From Streptomyces dioscori (lineage in GTDB: Bacteria; Actinomycetota; Actinomycetes; Streptomycetales; Streptomycetaceae): a stretch of 64,000 nucleotides of DNA. Position numbers and translations under genes: made by a program. Positions 8,242-17,146 of the stretch are shown here, one piece after another (within the stretch, counting starts at the first letter, position 1; each line of letters starts with the position of its first letter). The stretch is from NCBI RefSeq assembly GCF_003024195.1, contig NZ_KZ679040.1, forward strand, positions 649,164 to 713,163, written 5' to 3'. The notes under the pieces are model-generated. The model saw only the letters and a program-made list of their open reading frames with translations. It was not told the DNA's origin and made no database searches.

Positions 8242-10110
8242 GTGCCCGCGATCCCTAACAATGTGCCCGAGCCGAGCCGTACCGCCCCGGCTCAGATCCG
8301 CAATTTCTGCATCATCGCGCACATCGACCACGGCAAGTCCACGCTCGCCGACCGGATGCTCCAGCTGACCGGGGTGGTCGACCAGCGGCAGATGCGTGCT
8401 CAGTACCTCGACCGCATGGACATCGAGCGCGAGCGCGGCATCACCATCAAGTCCCAGGCGGTGCGGCTGCCCTGGGCGCCGACCGAGGATCCGGGCAACA
8501 CCCACATCCTCAACATGATCGACACCCCCGGGCACGTCGACTTCACGTACGAGGTCTCGCGGTCGCTCGCGGCCTGTGAGGGCACCGTCCTGCTCGTGGA
8601 CGCGGCCCAGGGCATCGAGGCCCAGACCCTCGCCAACCTCTACCTGGCGATGGAGAACGACCTCACCATCGTCCCGGTGCTGAACAAGATCGACCTGCCG
8701 GCCGCCCAGCCCGAGAAGTTCTCCGAGGAGCTGGCGAATCTCATCGGCTGCCAGCCGGAGGACGTGCTCAAGGTCTCGGCGAAGACCGGCGTCGGGGTCG
8801 ATGCGCTGCTGGACCGGGTCGTGCGGGATGTTCCGGCACCGGTCGGTGTCGCCGACGCTCCCGCTCGCGCGATGATCTTCGACTCGGTCTACGACTCGTA
8901 CCGTGGCGTGGTCACCTACGTCCGTGTCATCGACGGCCAGCTCAACAAGCGCGAGCGCATCAAGATGATGTCGACCGGCGCCACGCACGAGCTCCTTGAG
9001 ATCGGTGTCTCGTCACCCGAGATGACCCCGGCCGACGGCATCGGCGTCGGCGAGGTGGGCTACATCATCACCGGCGTGAAGGACGTCCGTCAGTCCAAGG
9101 TCGGTGACACGATCACCAGCAAGGACAAGGGCGCGACCGAGGCCCTCGGCGGGTACAAGGACCCGAAGCCGATGGTCTTCTCCGGTCTGTATCCGCTGGA
9201 CGGGTCCGACTACCCCGACCTGCGCGAGGCGCTGGACAAGCTCCAGCTCAACGACGCGGCCCTGGTCTATGAGCCCGAGACCTCCGCGGCCCTCGGATTC
9301 GGCTTTCGGGTGGGCTTCCTCGGCCTGCTGCACCTCGATGTCATCCGTGAGCGCCTGGAGCGCGAGTTCAACCTCGAACTCATCGCCACCGCGCCCAACG
9401 TGGTCTACCGCGTGATCATGGAGGACGGGAAGGAGCACACGGTCACCAACCCGAGCGAGTTCCCCGAGGGCAAGATCGACAAGGTCTTCGAGCCGGTCGT
9501 CCGGGCCACGATCCTCGCCCCCAGCGAGTTCATCGGTTCGATCATGGAGCTGTGCCAGACCCGCCGCGGCACGCTCCTCGGCATGGACTACCTCTCCGAG
9601 GACCGTGTCGAGATCCGCTACACGCTGCCGCTGGCCGAGATCGTCTTCGACTTCTTCGACAATCTGAAGTCCAAGACCCGCGGCTACGCCTCCCTGGACT
9701 ACGAGCCCACGGGCGAGCAGGACGCCTCGCTGGTGAAGGTCGACATCCTGCTCCACGGCGACCGCGTCGACGCCTTCTCGGCCGTCACGCACAAGGACGC
9801 GGCGTACGCGTACGGGGTGCGGCTCGTCGCCAAGCTGCGCGAGCTGATCCCGCGCCAGGCCTTCGAGATCCCCATCCAGGCGGCCATCGGCTCCCGGGTC
9901 ATCGCCCGCGAGACCATCCGCGCCATCCGCAAGGACGTCCTCGCCAAGTGCTACGGCGGTGACATCTCCCGTAAGCGCAAGCTCCTTGAGAAGCAGAAGG
10001 AGGGCAAGAAGCGGATGAAGATGGTGGGCTCTGTGGAGGTTCCGCAAGAGGCCTTCATCGCCGTGCTCTCCAGTGACGAGAACGCCGGGAGCGGCAAGGG
10101 GAAGAAGTAG
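8242..10110 (+). CDS. lepA: Elongation factor 4 (ribosomal back-translocase LepA)
   Basis: A 622-residue translational GTPase. G motifs are clear: AHIDHGKST (G1), RGITI (G2), DTPGHVDF (G3) and NKIDLP (G4). Domains II, III and V follow, and the LepA-specific C-terminal domain contains [16 protein letters not shown] and the basic tail [21 protein letters not shown]4 binds stalled ribosomes and influences initiation and translocation under stress. GTG 8242 is chosen because [21 protein letters not shown] matches the start of streptomycete LepA; the open frame upstream to 8077 overlaps the divergent promoter region. Confidence 0.96.
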   Translation: MPAIPNNVPEPSRTAPAQIRNFCIIAHIDHGKSTLADRMLQLTGVVDQRQMRAQYLDRMDIERERGITIKSQAVRLPWAPTEDPGNTHILNMIDTPGHVDFTYEVSRSLAACEGTVLLVDAAQGIEAQTLANLYLAMENDLTIVPVLNKIDLPAAQPEKFSEELANLIGCQPEDVLKVSAKTGVGVDALLDRVVRDVPAPVGVADAPARAMIFDSVYDSYRGVVTYVRVIDGQLNKRERIKMMSTGATHELLEIGVSSPEMTPADGIGVGEVGYIITGVKDVRQSKVGDTITSKDKGATEALGGYKDPKPMVFSGLYPLDGSDYPDLREALDKLQLNDAALVYEPETSAALGFGFRVGFLGLLHLDVIRERLEREFNLELIATAPNVVYRVIMEDGKEHTVTNPSEFPEGKIDKVFEPVVRATILAPSEFIGSIMELCQTRRGTLLGMDYLSEDRVEIRYTLPLAEIVFDFFDNLKSKTRGYASLDYEPTGEQDASLVKVDILLHGDRVDAFSAVTHKDAAYAYGVRLVAKLRELIPRQAFEIPIQAAIGSRVIARETIRAIRKDVLAKCYGGDISRKRKLLEKQKEGKKRMKMVGSVEVPQEAFIAVLSSDENAGSGKGKK

Positions 10111-10143
10111 CCGTCAGCAACCATCGGGCCGAGCCCGAAAACA

Positions 10144-10175
10144 TGGGCCCGTCGTGCTGTCGCGCGGCGGGCCCA
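10144..10175 (+). terminator. Hairpin downstream of lepA
   Basis: TGGGCCCG (10144-10151) and CGGGCCCA (10168-10175) form an 8-bp perfect stem around a 16-nt loop, 34 bases after the lepA stop. There is no T-tract. The remaining 180 bases before the next gene include AT-richer sequence (GTTACTCGCGAGTTAAACAACG near 10278) that may hold its promoter. Confidence 0.6.
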
Positions 10176-10362
10176 CGTCGTCCACGGAGCGTCGTATTCC
10201 GCCCGCGCTCTGTAGGAAGTGACAGGCCGCCGCCTCTTACGCGCCGGGCGGACGGGCTTTACTCTGATCACCACTCGACGTTACTCGCGAGTTAAACAAC
10301 GACCGCTACTGAGCTAACCGCTACGAGCCAGTCACGCACTGTCGCGGGCCCCGGAGGATGTC

Positions 10363-12249
10363 GTGAGCGACACACAGACCCTGATCGAGAACCGTCCGCC
10401 GTCCGTGGCGGCCCTCTTCCTGGAGCGCGTGGCGGCCACGCCGGACGGTGAGGCGTACCGCTATCCGGTACCGGCGGCCTCGGGCGAGGGGCCGGACGAG
10501 TGGAGGTCGCTGAGCTGGGCGCAGGCGGCCGAGCGGGTCTACGCGATCGCGGCCGGACTCATCGAGCTGGGCGTGCGGCCGGAGCAGCGCGTCGCGCTCG
10601 CCTCCTCCACCCGCGTCGAGTGGATCCTCGTCGACCTCGGCATCATGTGTGCTGGCGCGGCGACGACGACCGTGTACCCGTCGACCAAGTCCGACGAGTC
10701 GGCGTTCATCCTCTCCGACTCCGAGAGCAGGGTGCTCGTCGCGGAGGACGCGGAGCAGCTCGCCAAGGCGCGGGAGAAGCGCGCCGAGCTGCCCGAGCTC
10801 AGTCATGTCATCGTCATCGACTCCGCGGGCGTCGAGTCCGCCGACGGTGAGGGCGACTGGGTGATCGGTCTCGCCGAACTGGAGAAGCGCGGTGCCGCGT
10901 ACCTGGAGAAGAATCCCGACCTGATCAAGGAGAAGGTCGGGGCGATCACCAAGGACCAGCTCGCCACCCTCATCTACACCTCCGGCACCACCGGCCGCCC
11001 CAAGGGCGTACGGCTGCCGCACGACAACTGGTCGTACATGGCGAAGGCCATCGCCGCGACCGGCCTCGTCGGCAAGGACGACGTCCAGTACCTGTGGCTG
11101 CCGCTCGCGCACGTCTTCGGCAAGGTGCTCACGTCCGGCCAGATCGAGGTCGGGCACGTCACCGCCGTCGACGGCCGCGTGGACAAGATCATCGAGAATC
11201 TGCCGGTCGTGCAGCCGACGTACATGGCCGCCGTGCCGCGGATCTTCGAGAAGGTCTACAACGGGGTCGCGGCCAAGGCGCGGGCCGGCGGCGGCGCCAA
11301 GTACAAGATCTTCCAGTGGGCGGCCGAGGTCTCCCGCGAGTACGCGAAGGCCACACAGGACAACTTCCGCCGTACCGGTGTAGCCTCCGCGCCCTTCGGC
11401 CTCTCGGCCAAGCACAAGGTCGCGGACACGCTCGTCTTCGCCAAGATCCGTGAGGCCTTCGGCGGCAACCTCCGCGCCTGCGTCTCCGGCAGCGCCGCCC
11501 TCGCACCCGACATCGGCTACTTCTTCGCGGGCGCCGGCATCCACATCCTGGAGGGTTACGGACTCACGGAGTCGTCCGCGGCCTCCTTCGTGAACCCCGG
11601 TGAGGCGTACCGCACGGGCACGGTCGGCAAGCCGCTGCCCGGCACCGAGGTGCGGATCGCGGACGACGGCGAGATCCTGCTGCGCGGCCCCGGCATCATG
11701 GAGGGCTACCAAGGGCTGCCGGAGAAGACCGCCGAGGTCCTGGAGTCCGACGGCTGGTTCCACACCGGTGACATCGGTGAGCTGTCCCCGGACGGCTATC
11801 TGCGCATCACCGACCGCAAGAAGGACCTCATCAAGACGTCCGGCGGCAAGTACATCGCGCCCGCCGAGGTCGAGGGCCAGTTCAAGGCCGTCTGCCCGTA
11901 CGTCTCCAACATCCTCGTGCACGGCGCGGACCGGAACTTCTGCACCGCGCTCATCGCCCTCGACGAGCCGTCGATCCTCGCCTGGGCCGCGGACAACGGC
12001 CTCGGCGGCAAGTCGTACGCCGAGGTCGTCGCCGCGCCCGCGACGGTCGAGCTGATCGACGGATCCGTCAGGACGCTCAACGAGGGCCTGCAGCGCTGGC
12101 AGACCATCAAGAAGTTCAAGCTCCTGCCGCGCGACCTCGACATCGAGCACGGCGAACTGACCCCGAGCCTCAAGCTGAAGCGCCCGGTCGTCGAGCGCGA
12201 GTACAAGCATCTGATCGACGAGATGTACGCCGGCACGCGCGAGGCGTAG
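10363..12249 (+). CDS. Long-chain fatty-acid-CoA ligase (AMP-dependent synthetase)
   Basis: A 628-residue ANL-superfamily enzyme that activates fatty acids to acyl-CoA via an acyl-AMP intermediate. It has the phosphate-binding loop YTSGTTGRPKGV (about residue 205), the motif ILEGYGLTESSA, the hinge-region GWFHTGDIGEL and ITDRKKDLIKTSGGKYIAP, which contains the hinge and C-terminal subdomain. Length and motifs match the FadD15-like long-chain class of actinobacteria rather than medium-chain or acetyl-CoA synthetases. It starts with GTG at 10363, with CGGAGG ten bases upstream. It converges on the response-regulator gene with only 33 bases between stops. Confidence 0.92.
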   Translation: MSDTQTLIENRPPSVAALFLERVAATPDGEAYRYPVPAASGEGPDEWRSLSWAQAAERVYAIAAGLIELGVRPEQRVALASSTRVEWILVDLGIMCAGAATTTVYPSTKSDESAFILSDSESRVLVAEDAEQLAKAREKRAELPELSHVIVIDSAGVESADGEGDWVIGLAELEKRGAAYLEKNPDLIKEKVGAITKDQLATLIYTSGTTGRPKGVRLPHDNWSYMAKAIAATGLVGKDDVQYLWLPLAHVFGKVLTSGQIEVGHVTAVDGRVDKIIENLPVVQPTYMAAVPRIFEKVYNGVAAKARAGGGAKYKIFQWAAEVSREYAKATQDNFRRTGVASAPFGLSAKHKVADTLVFAKIREAFGGNLRACVSGSAALAPDIGYFFAGAGIHILEGYGLTESSAASFVNPGEAYRTGTVGKPLPGTEVRIADDGEILLRGPGIMEGYQGLPEKTAEVLESDGWFHTGDIGELSPDGYLRITDRKKDLIKTSGGKYIAPAEVEGQFKAVCPYVSNILVHGADRNFCTALIALDEPSILAWAADNGLGGKSYAEVVAAPATVELIDGSVRTLNEGLQRWQTIKKFKLLPRDLDIEHGELTPSLKLKRPVVEREYKHLIDEMYAGTREA

Positions 12250-12282
12250 TCGGGGCTGTGGTGCGAGGGGGGCGGGGCGGGG

Positions 12283-12867
12283 TCACAGGCCCCGTCCCCT
12301 TCGCATGTCGCGCAGCAGGTCCTCCATGTGGCGGATGTGGCGGCGCAGTTCGGCCATGTCGGCGGGGTCGTCGGCCGACATGCTGGTCTCGATCGCGTGC
12401 AGCCGCCGGGCCAGTTCGTCGAACTGTTCCTGCTCGTGGGCGAGCATCCGCTCCAGCTGCTGGTTCTTGCGGTGCAGATCGAGGAAGACGGTGACCTTGG
12501 CGCGCAGCACCCAGGGGTCGAACGGCTTGGTGAGATAGTCGGCGGCTCCGGTCGCGTACCCGCGGAACGCGTAGCCCGCGTCGGAGTCCGTGCCGGTCAG
12601 GAAGATGATCGGTACGTCCTTCGTCTGGTCGAGCCGCTTGATGTTCGCGGCGGTCTCGAACCCGTCCATGCCCGGCATACGGATGTCGAGCAGGACGACC
12701 GCGAACCGCTGCCGCAGCAGAGCCTTCATCGCCTCCTCGCCCGAACGGGCGCGTACGAGCGGCTCGTTGAGGGACCCCAGGACGGCCTCCAGCGCGATCA
12801 GATTGTCCTCCATGTCGTCCACGAGGAGAATGCTGGCGCGTTCGTCGGTCGATGCCTCAGTGCTCAT
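12283..12867 (-). CDS. Response regulator (REC domain with coiled-coil tail)
   Basis: A 194-residue protein with one CheY-like receiver domain (ILLVDDMEDN for the acidic pocket, phosphoacceptor D61 in VVLLDIRMPGMDGF, the conserved K in DYLTKPF). The tail is predicted coiled coil, rich in Glu/Arg (about residues 130-185). There is no DNA-binding domain, so output is probably through protein contact. It lies 18 bases downstream of the hybrid histidine kinase on the same strand and is its likely partner. The short coiled coil may drive dimerisation. Confidence 0.9.
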   Translation of the reverse strand: MSTEASTDERASILLVDDMEDNLIALEAVLGSLNEPLVRARSGEEAMKALLRQRFAVVLLDIRMPGMDGFETAANIKRLDQTKDVPIIFLTGTDSDAGYAFRGYATGAADYLTKPFDPWVLRAKVTVFLDLHRKNQQLERMLAHEQEQFDELARRLHAIETSMSADDPADMAELRRHIRHMEDLLRDMRRGRGL

Positions 12868-12885
12868 GGTGATCGATTGCCTGCC

Positions 12886-15800
12886 TCATTCGGTCGTCGG
12901 CGGGACGGCGGGTTCCTCCGATGCGCCGGCTCCCGCGGTGACGGTGGTGGCGGTGGAGCCCTCCTGCTCCTGGCCGTCCGCGCCCTCGGGGTCCAGGAGG
13001 GCGCAGACGACGGTCAGCAGCTGGTCGACGTCCACCGGCTTGGGCACGTAGTCGTTCGCACCGCGCGCGATGGACTTCTCACGGTCGCCCGGCATCGCCT
13101 TGGCGGTGAGGGCGACGATGGGAAGTCCGGCCCAGCGCGGGGTGCGGCGGATGACGGAGATGGTCTCGTAACCATCCATCTCCGGCATCATGATGTCCAT
13201 CAGAACGAGTCCTACGTCGGGATTGCGCTCCAGGGCCTCGATGCCCTCGCGGCCGTTCTCCGCGTACAGGACGGGCATGCCGACCCGGCCCAGTACATGG
13301 GTGAGCGCGAAGACGTTACGGATGTCGTCGTCCACGATCAGTACCCGCCGCCCCGGCAGGACCTGGCCCGCACGGCCCGTCTTCCAGGCCTCCAGTTTGG
13401 TGGGCGCGGGCCAGCTGTCGTCCTGGTCGTGGACGGTGAAGGGTTCCGGGGACAACTGCTCGGGCAGGGCCAGGTCCTGGTCCTCGGCACCGGGCCCGGT
13501 CGGCAGATGCCCGGGGCTGACGACCGGCACGTACAGCGTGAAGGTGGAACCCTCGCCGGGCACGCTCTCGGCGATGATGCGTCCGCCCAGCAAGCCGGCG
13601 ATCTCCCGGCTGATGGACAGACCGAGGCCCGTGCCACCGTACTTGCGGTTCGTCGTGCCGTCGGCCTGCTGGAACGCCTCGAAGATCACCGGTAGTTTCT
13701 CCGCAGCGATGCCGATACCGGTGTCGGAGACGGCGAACGCGATGACGTTGTCGCTGGACTCCCGGGTGAAGTGCGGCTCGGGGTTCTCGACGCGGCTCAC
13801 GCGCAGTTCGACCCGGCCCGACGCGGTGAACTTGATCGCGTTCGACAGCAGGTTGCGCAGGATCTGCTGGAGCCGCTGCTCGTCGGAGAACATCTCGCGC
13901 GGTACGTCCTCGCCGACCTCCACCTCGAAGGTGAGACCCCGGTCGAGGGTGAGCGGGCGGAACGTGGCGTGCACGTAGTCGAGCAGCTTGATCAGCGGCA
14001 GCTTCTTGGGGCGTACGTCCATCCGGCCGGCCTCGATCTTCGAGAGGTCGAGGATGTCGTTGATGAGCTGCAGGAGGTCCGAGCCCGAGCGGTGGATCGT
14101 TGCCGCGAACTGCACCTCCTGGTCGGAGAGATGGCCGTCCGGGTTGTCGGAGAGCAGCCGGGCGAGGATCAGCAGCGAGTTGAGCGGGGTGCGCAGCTCG
14201 TGCGACATGTTCGCCAGGAACTCCGACTTGTACTGCGAGGAGGTGGCGAGCAGCGCTGCCTTCTCCTCCAGTTCGGCGTTCGAGCGGCGCAACTCCGCCT
14301 GCTGCGACTGGAGTTCGTCGGAGCGGTCCTGCAGCTGGATCGCGAGGCGCTGGGACTCGCCGAGCAGGGACTCCGTACGGGAGTTGGCGATGATGGTGTT
14401 GATCGCGACACCGATGGTGTTCACGAACTGGTCGAAGAACGCCAGGTGGACGTCGGAGAAGCGGGAGAACGAGGCGAGCTCGATGACCCCGAGCAGCTTG
14501 TCCTCGAAGAGGATCGGGATGATGACGACGCTCGCCGGCGCCGCCTCCCCGAGACCGCTGTTGATCTTGATGTAGTCCGCCGGCGCCTCCTCCATGAGGA
14601 TCCGCTTCTTCTCACGCGCGGCCTGCCGTACGAGCCCGTGCACCGGCATGCTGACCGTGTCCACCGTCGCGCTCTGCGCCGAGCCGTACCCGGCGATGAA
14701 GGCGAGCCCCTTGATGGGCACGGCCGTCTGCAGGGTCGTCTTGTCCTCCTCCGGATCGGCCAGGAAGAAGGCGCCGAACTGCGCGTTCACCAGCGGGGTC
14801 AGCTCGCGCAGGATCAGGTCCGCGACCTCCATCAGATCCCGGTGGCCCTGCATGAGGGCGGCGAGACGGGCGAGGTTCGACTCCAGCCAGTCCTTGGCGC
14901 GGGTGGTCTCACGGAGGTTGGCCACCATGAGGTTGATGTTGTCCTTGAGCTCGTCGACCTCGCCCTGGGTCTCCACCGTGATGGAACGGGACATGTCGCC
15001 CTGGGCCACCGCGGACGCCACCTCGGCGATCGCGCGGACCTGGGTGGTGAGGTTCAGCGCCAGTTCGTTCACGTTCGTCGTCAGCCGCTTCCAGGTGCCG
15101 TACACCCCCTCGACCCGCGCCTGACCGCCGAGCCGGCCCTCGGAACCCACCTCGCGGGCCACGCGGGTGACCTCGGAGGAGAACGACGACAGCGTGTCCA
15201 CCATCGTGTTGATGGTGGACTTCAGCTCCAGGATCTCGCCGCGCGCGTCGACGTCGATCTTCTTCGACAGGTCGCCCTGCGCCACCGCGGTCGCCACCTG
15301 CGCGATGTTGCGGACCTGCGAAGTCAGGTTGTCCGCCATGTAGTTGACGTTGTCCGTGAGGTCGCGCCACACGCCGGAGACGCCGAGGACCTGCGCCCGG
15401 CCGCCCAGCCTGCCGTCGGTGCCGACCTCGCGGGCCACCCTCGTCACCTCGTCGGCGAACGCGCGCAGCTGCTTTACCATCGTGTTGACGGTGTCCTTCA
15501 GCTCCAGGATCTCGCCGCGCGCGTCGACGGTGATCTTCTTGGAGAGGTCGCCGTTGGCGACGGCCGTGGTCACCTGGGCGATGTTGCGGACCTGCGAGGT
15601 GAGGTTCAGGGCCATGAAGTTGACGTTGTCGGTGAGGTCCTTCCAGACCCCGGAGACGCCGCGGACCTGGGCCTGACCGCCGAGGTTTCCTTCGGTGCCG
15701 ACCTCGCGGGCGACCCTCGTCACCTCGTCGGCGAAGGCGGAGAGCTGGTCGACCATGGTGTTGATGGTGCTCTTCAGCTCCAGGATCTCGCCCTTCGCCT

Positions 15801-17043
15801 CCACCGTGATCTTCTTGCCGAGGTCGCCCTGGGCCACGGCGGTGGACACGAGCGCGATGTTGCGGACCTGCGAAGTCAGGTTGTCCGCCATGAAGTTGAC
15901 GTTGTCGGTGAGGTCCTTCCAGACCCCGGAGACGCCTCGCACCTGGGCCCGGCCGCCGAGGTTTCCTTCGGTGCCGACCTCGCGGGCGACCCTCGTCACC
16001 TCGTCGGCGAAGGCGGAGAGCTGGTCGACCATGGTGTTGATGGTGCTCTTCAGCTCCAGGATCTCGCCCTGGGCGCCGACGGTGATCTTCTGGCTCAGGT
16101 CGCCGTTCGCGACGGCGGTGGTCACCTGGGCGATGTTGCGGACCTGCGAGGTGAGGTTCGAGGCCATGAAGTTGACGTTGTCGGTGAGGTCCTTCCACAC
16201 CCCCGACACACCGCGCACCTGGGCCCGGCCGCCCAGCTCGCCCATCGTGCCGACCTCGCGGGCGACGCGGGTGACCTCGTCGGCGAAGGCGGAGAGCTGG
16301 TCGACCATCGTGTTCACGGTCAGCTTCAGTTCGAGCAGCTCACCGGTCGCCTCGACCGTCACCGTGCGGGTCAGATCGCCGCGCGCCACCGCCGTGGTTA
16401 CCAGGGCGATGTCACGGACCTGCGCGGTCAGCCGGGACGCCATCGTGTTGACCGCCTCGGTCACGTCCCGCCAGCTGCCCGACAGGCCGGTCACCTTGGC
16501 CCGGCCGCCGAGACGGCCCTCCGTGCCGACCTCACGCGCGACCCGGGTCACCTCGCCGGTGAAGAGGGACAGCTGATCGACCATCTTGTTGACGGCCCGC
16601 CCCAGGCGGCGCAGATCGCCCCGGAGCTGACGGTTGCCGTCGTGCAGATCGACACGCTGGGTCAGATCGCCGCCCGCCACCGCGTCCAGGACCCGGGTCG
16701 CGTTGGCGGCCGGTGCCACCAGGGCGTCGAGCAACTGGTTCACGTCGTTGATCCGGGTCGTCCAGTGCCCCTGGCCGGGGCTCGCGGCGAGCCGCTCGTC
16801 CAGCCGGCCGTGCCGCACGATCTCGCGACGGACGCGCTGGGCCTCCGCGTTGAAGTGCGTACTCCGGTCCACGATCTGGTTGAACACCATGCCCAGCTCG
16901 GCCACGATGCCGTGCCCCGACGTCTCGGGCACCTTGCTGAAGTCGCCGTCCCGCGCGGACGTCATGGCGGCCAGGAGAGGACGCAGGTCCGATGCACGAA
17001 TCTGTCCGTCTCCGAGCACATGCATAGCACTGTTCTCACTCAT
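12886..17043 (-). CDS. Cytosolic hybrid histidine kinase with seven tandem HAMP domains
   Basis: About 1385 residues with no membrane helix. A short N-terminus is followed by seven HAMP units, each marked by a GDL/GDM motif (such as [18 protein letters not shown]). They alternate with six near-identical linker units ([16 protein letters not shown]). Next come a GAF domain ([19 protein letters not shown]) and a coiled coil. The HisKA box has [14 protein letters not shown] with phosphorylated H948, and the HATPase_c domain has [15 protein letters not shown] and [11 protein letters not shown]-terminal receiver carries D1283 ([15 protein letters not shown]). The architecture resembles fungal group III (Nik1-like) osmosensing kinases. 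ATG 17043 is chosen: the open frame continues 400 codons upstream, but only as antisense of the SpoIIE phosphatase gene. It is probably co-transcribed with the downstream response regulator. Confidence 0.93.
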   Translation of the reverse strand: MSENSAMHVLGDGQIRASDLRPLLAAMTSARDGDFSKVPETSGHGIVAELGMVFNQIVDRSTHFNAEAQRVRREIVRHGRLDERLAASPGQGHWTTRINDVNQLLDALVAPAANATRVLDAVAGGDLTQRVDLHDGNRQLRGDLRRLGRAVNKMVDQLSLFTGEVTRVAREVGTEGRLGGRAKVTGLSGSWRDVTEAVNTMASRLTAQVRDIALVTTAVARGDLTRTVTVEATGELLELKLTVNTMVDQLSAFADEVTRVAREVGTMGELGGRAQVRGVSGVWKDLTDNVNFMASNLTSQVRNIAQVTTAVANGDLSQKITVGAQGEILELKSTINTMVDQLSAFADEVTRVAREVGTEGNLGGRAQVRGVSGVWKDLTDNVNFMADNLTSQVRNIALVSTAVAQGDLGKKITVEAKGEILELKSTINTMVDQLSAFADEVTRVAREVGTEGNLGGQAQVRGVSGVWKDLTDNVNFMALNLTSQVRNIAQVTTAVANGDLSKKITVDARGEILELKDTVNTMVKQLRAFADEVTRVAREVGTDGRLGGRAQVLGVSGVWRDLTDNVNYMADNLTSQVRNIAQVATAVAQGDLSKKIDVDARGEILELKSTINTMVDTLSSFSSEVTRVAREVGSEGRLGGQARVEGVYGTWKRLTTNVNELALNLTTQVRAIAEVASAVAQGDMSRSITVETQGEVDELKDNINLMVANLRETTRAKDWLESNLARLAALMQGHRDLMEVADLILRELTPLVNAQFGAFFLADPEEDKTTLQTAVPIKGLAFIAGYGSAQSATVDTVSMPVHGLVRQAAREKKRILMEEAPADYIKINSGLGEAAPASVVIIPILFEDKLLGVIELASFSRFSDVHLAFFDQFVNTIGVAINTIIANSRTESLLGESQRLAIQLQDRSDELQSQQAELRRSNAELEEKAALLATSSQYKSEFLANMSHELRTPLNSLLILARLLSDNPDGHLSDQEVQFAATIHRSGSDLLQLINDILDLSKIEAGRMDVRPKKLPLIKLLDYVHATFRPLTLDRGLTFEVEVGEDVPREMFSDEQRLQQILRNLLSNAIKFTASGRVELRVSRVENPEPHFTRESSDNVIAFAVSDTGIGIAAEKLPVIFEAFQQADGTTNRKYGGTGLGLSISREIAGLLGGRIIAESVPGEGSTFTLYVPVVSPGHLPTGPGAEDQDLALPEQLSPEPFTVHDQDDSWPAPTKLEAWKTGRAGQVLPGRRVLIVDDDIRNVFALTHVLGRVGMPVLYAENGREGIEALERNPDVGLVLMDIMMPEMDGYETISVIRRTPRWAGLPIVALTAKAMPGDREKSIARGANDYVPKPVDVDQLLTVVCALLDPEGADGQEQEGSTATTVTAGAGASEEPAVPPTTE

Positions 17044-17146
17044 GGTGGCCCACTTCGGTGACTCGGTGCTTATGGGCGTAGCCAGTCTGTCACTCTGTCT
17101 GCATCGCTTGGGGCGTAATCGTCCGAACTGCTCAGGGAGACGCACA

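Noticed and set aside
13771..17061. Open frame of about 1096 codons on the plus strand opposite the hybrid kinase gene
   Set aside because: It is the antisense of repeated HAMP-coding DNA and reads as repetitive His/Asp/Leu-rich sequence; the minus-strand kinase has full domain support.
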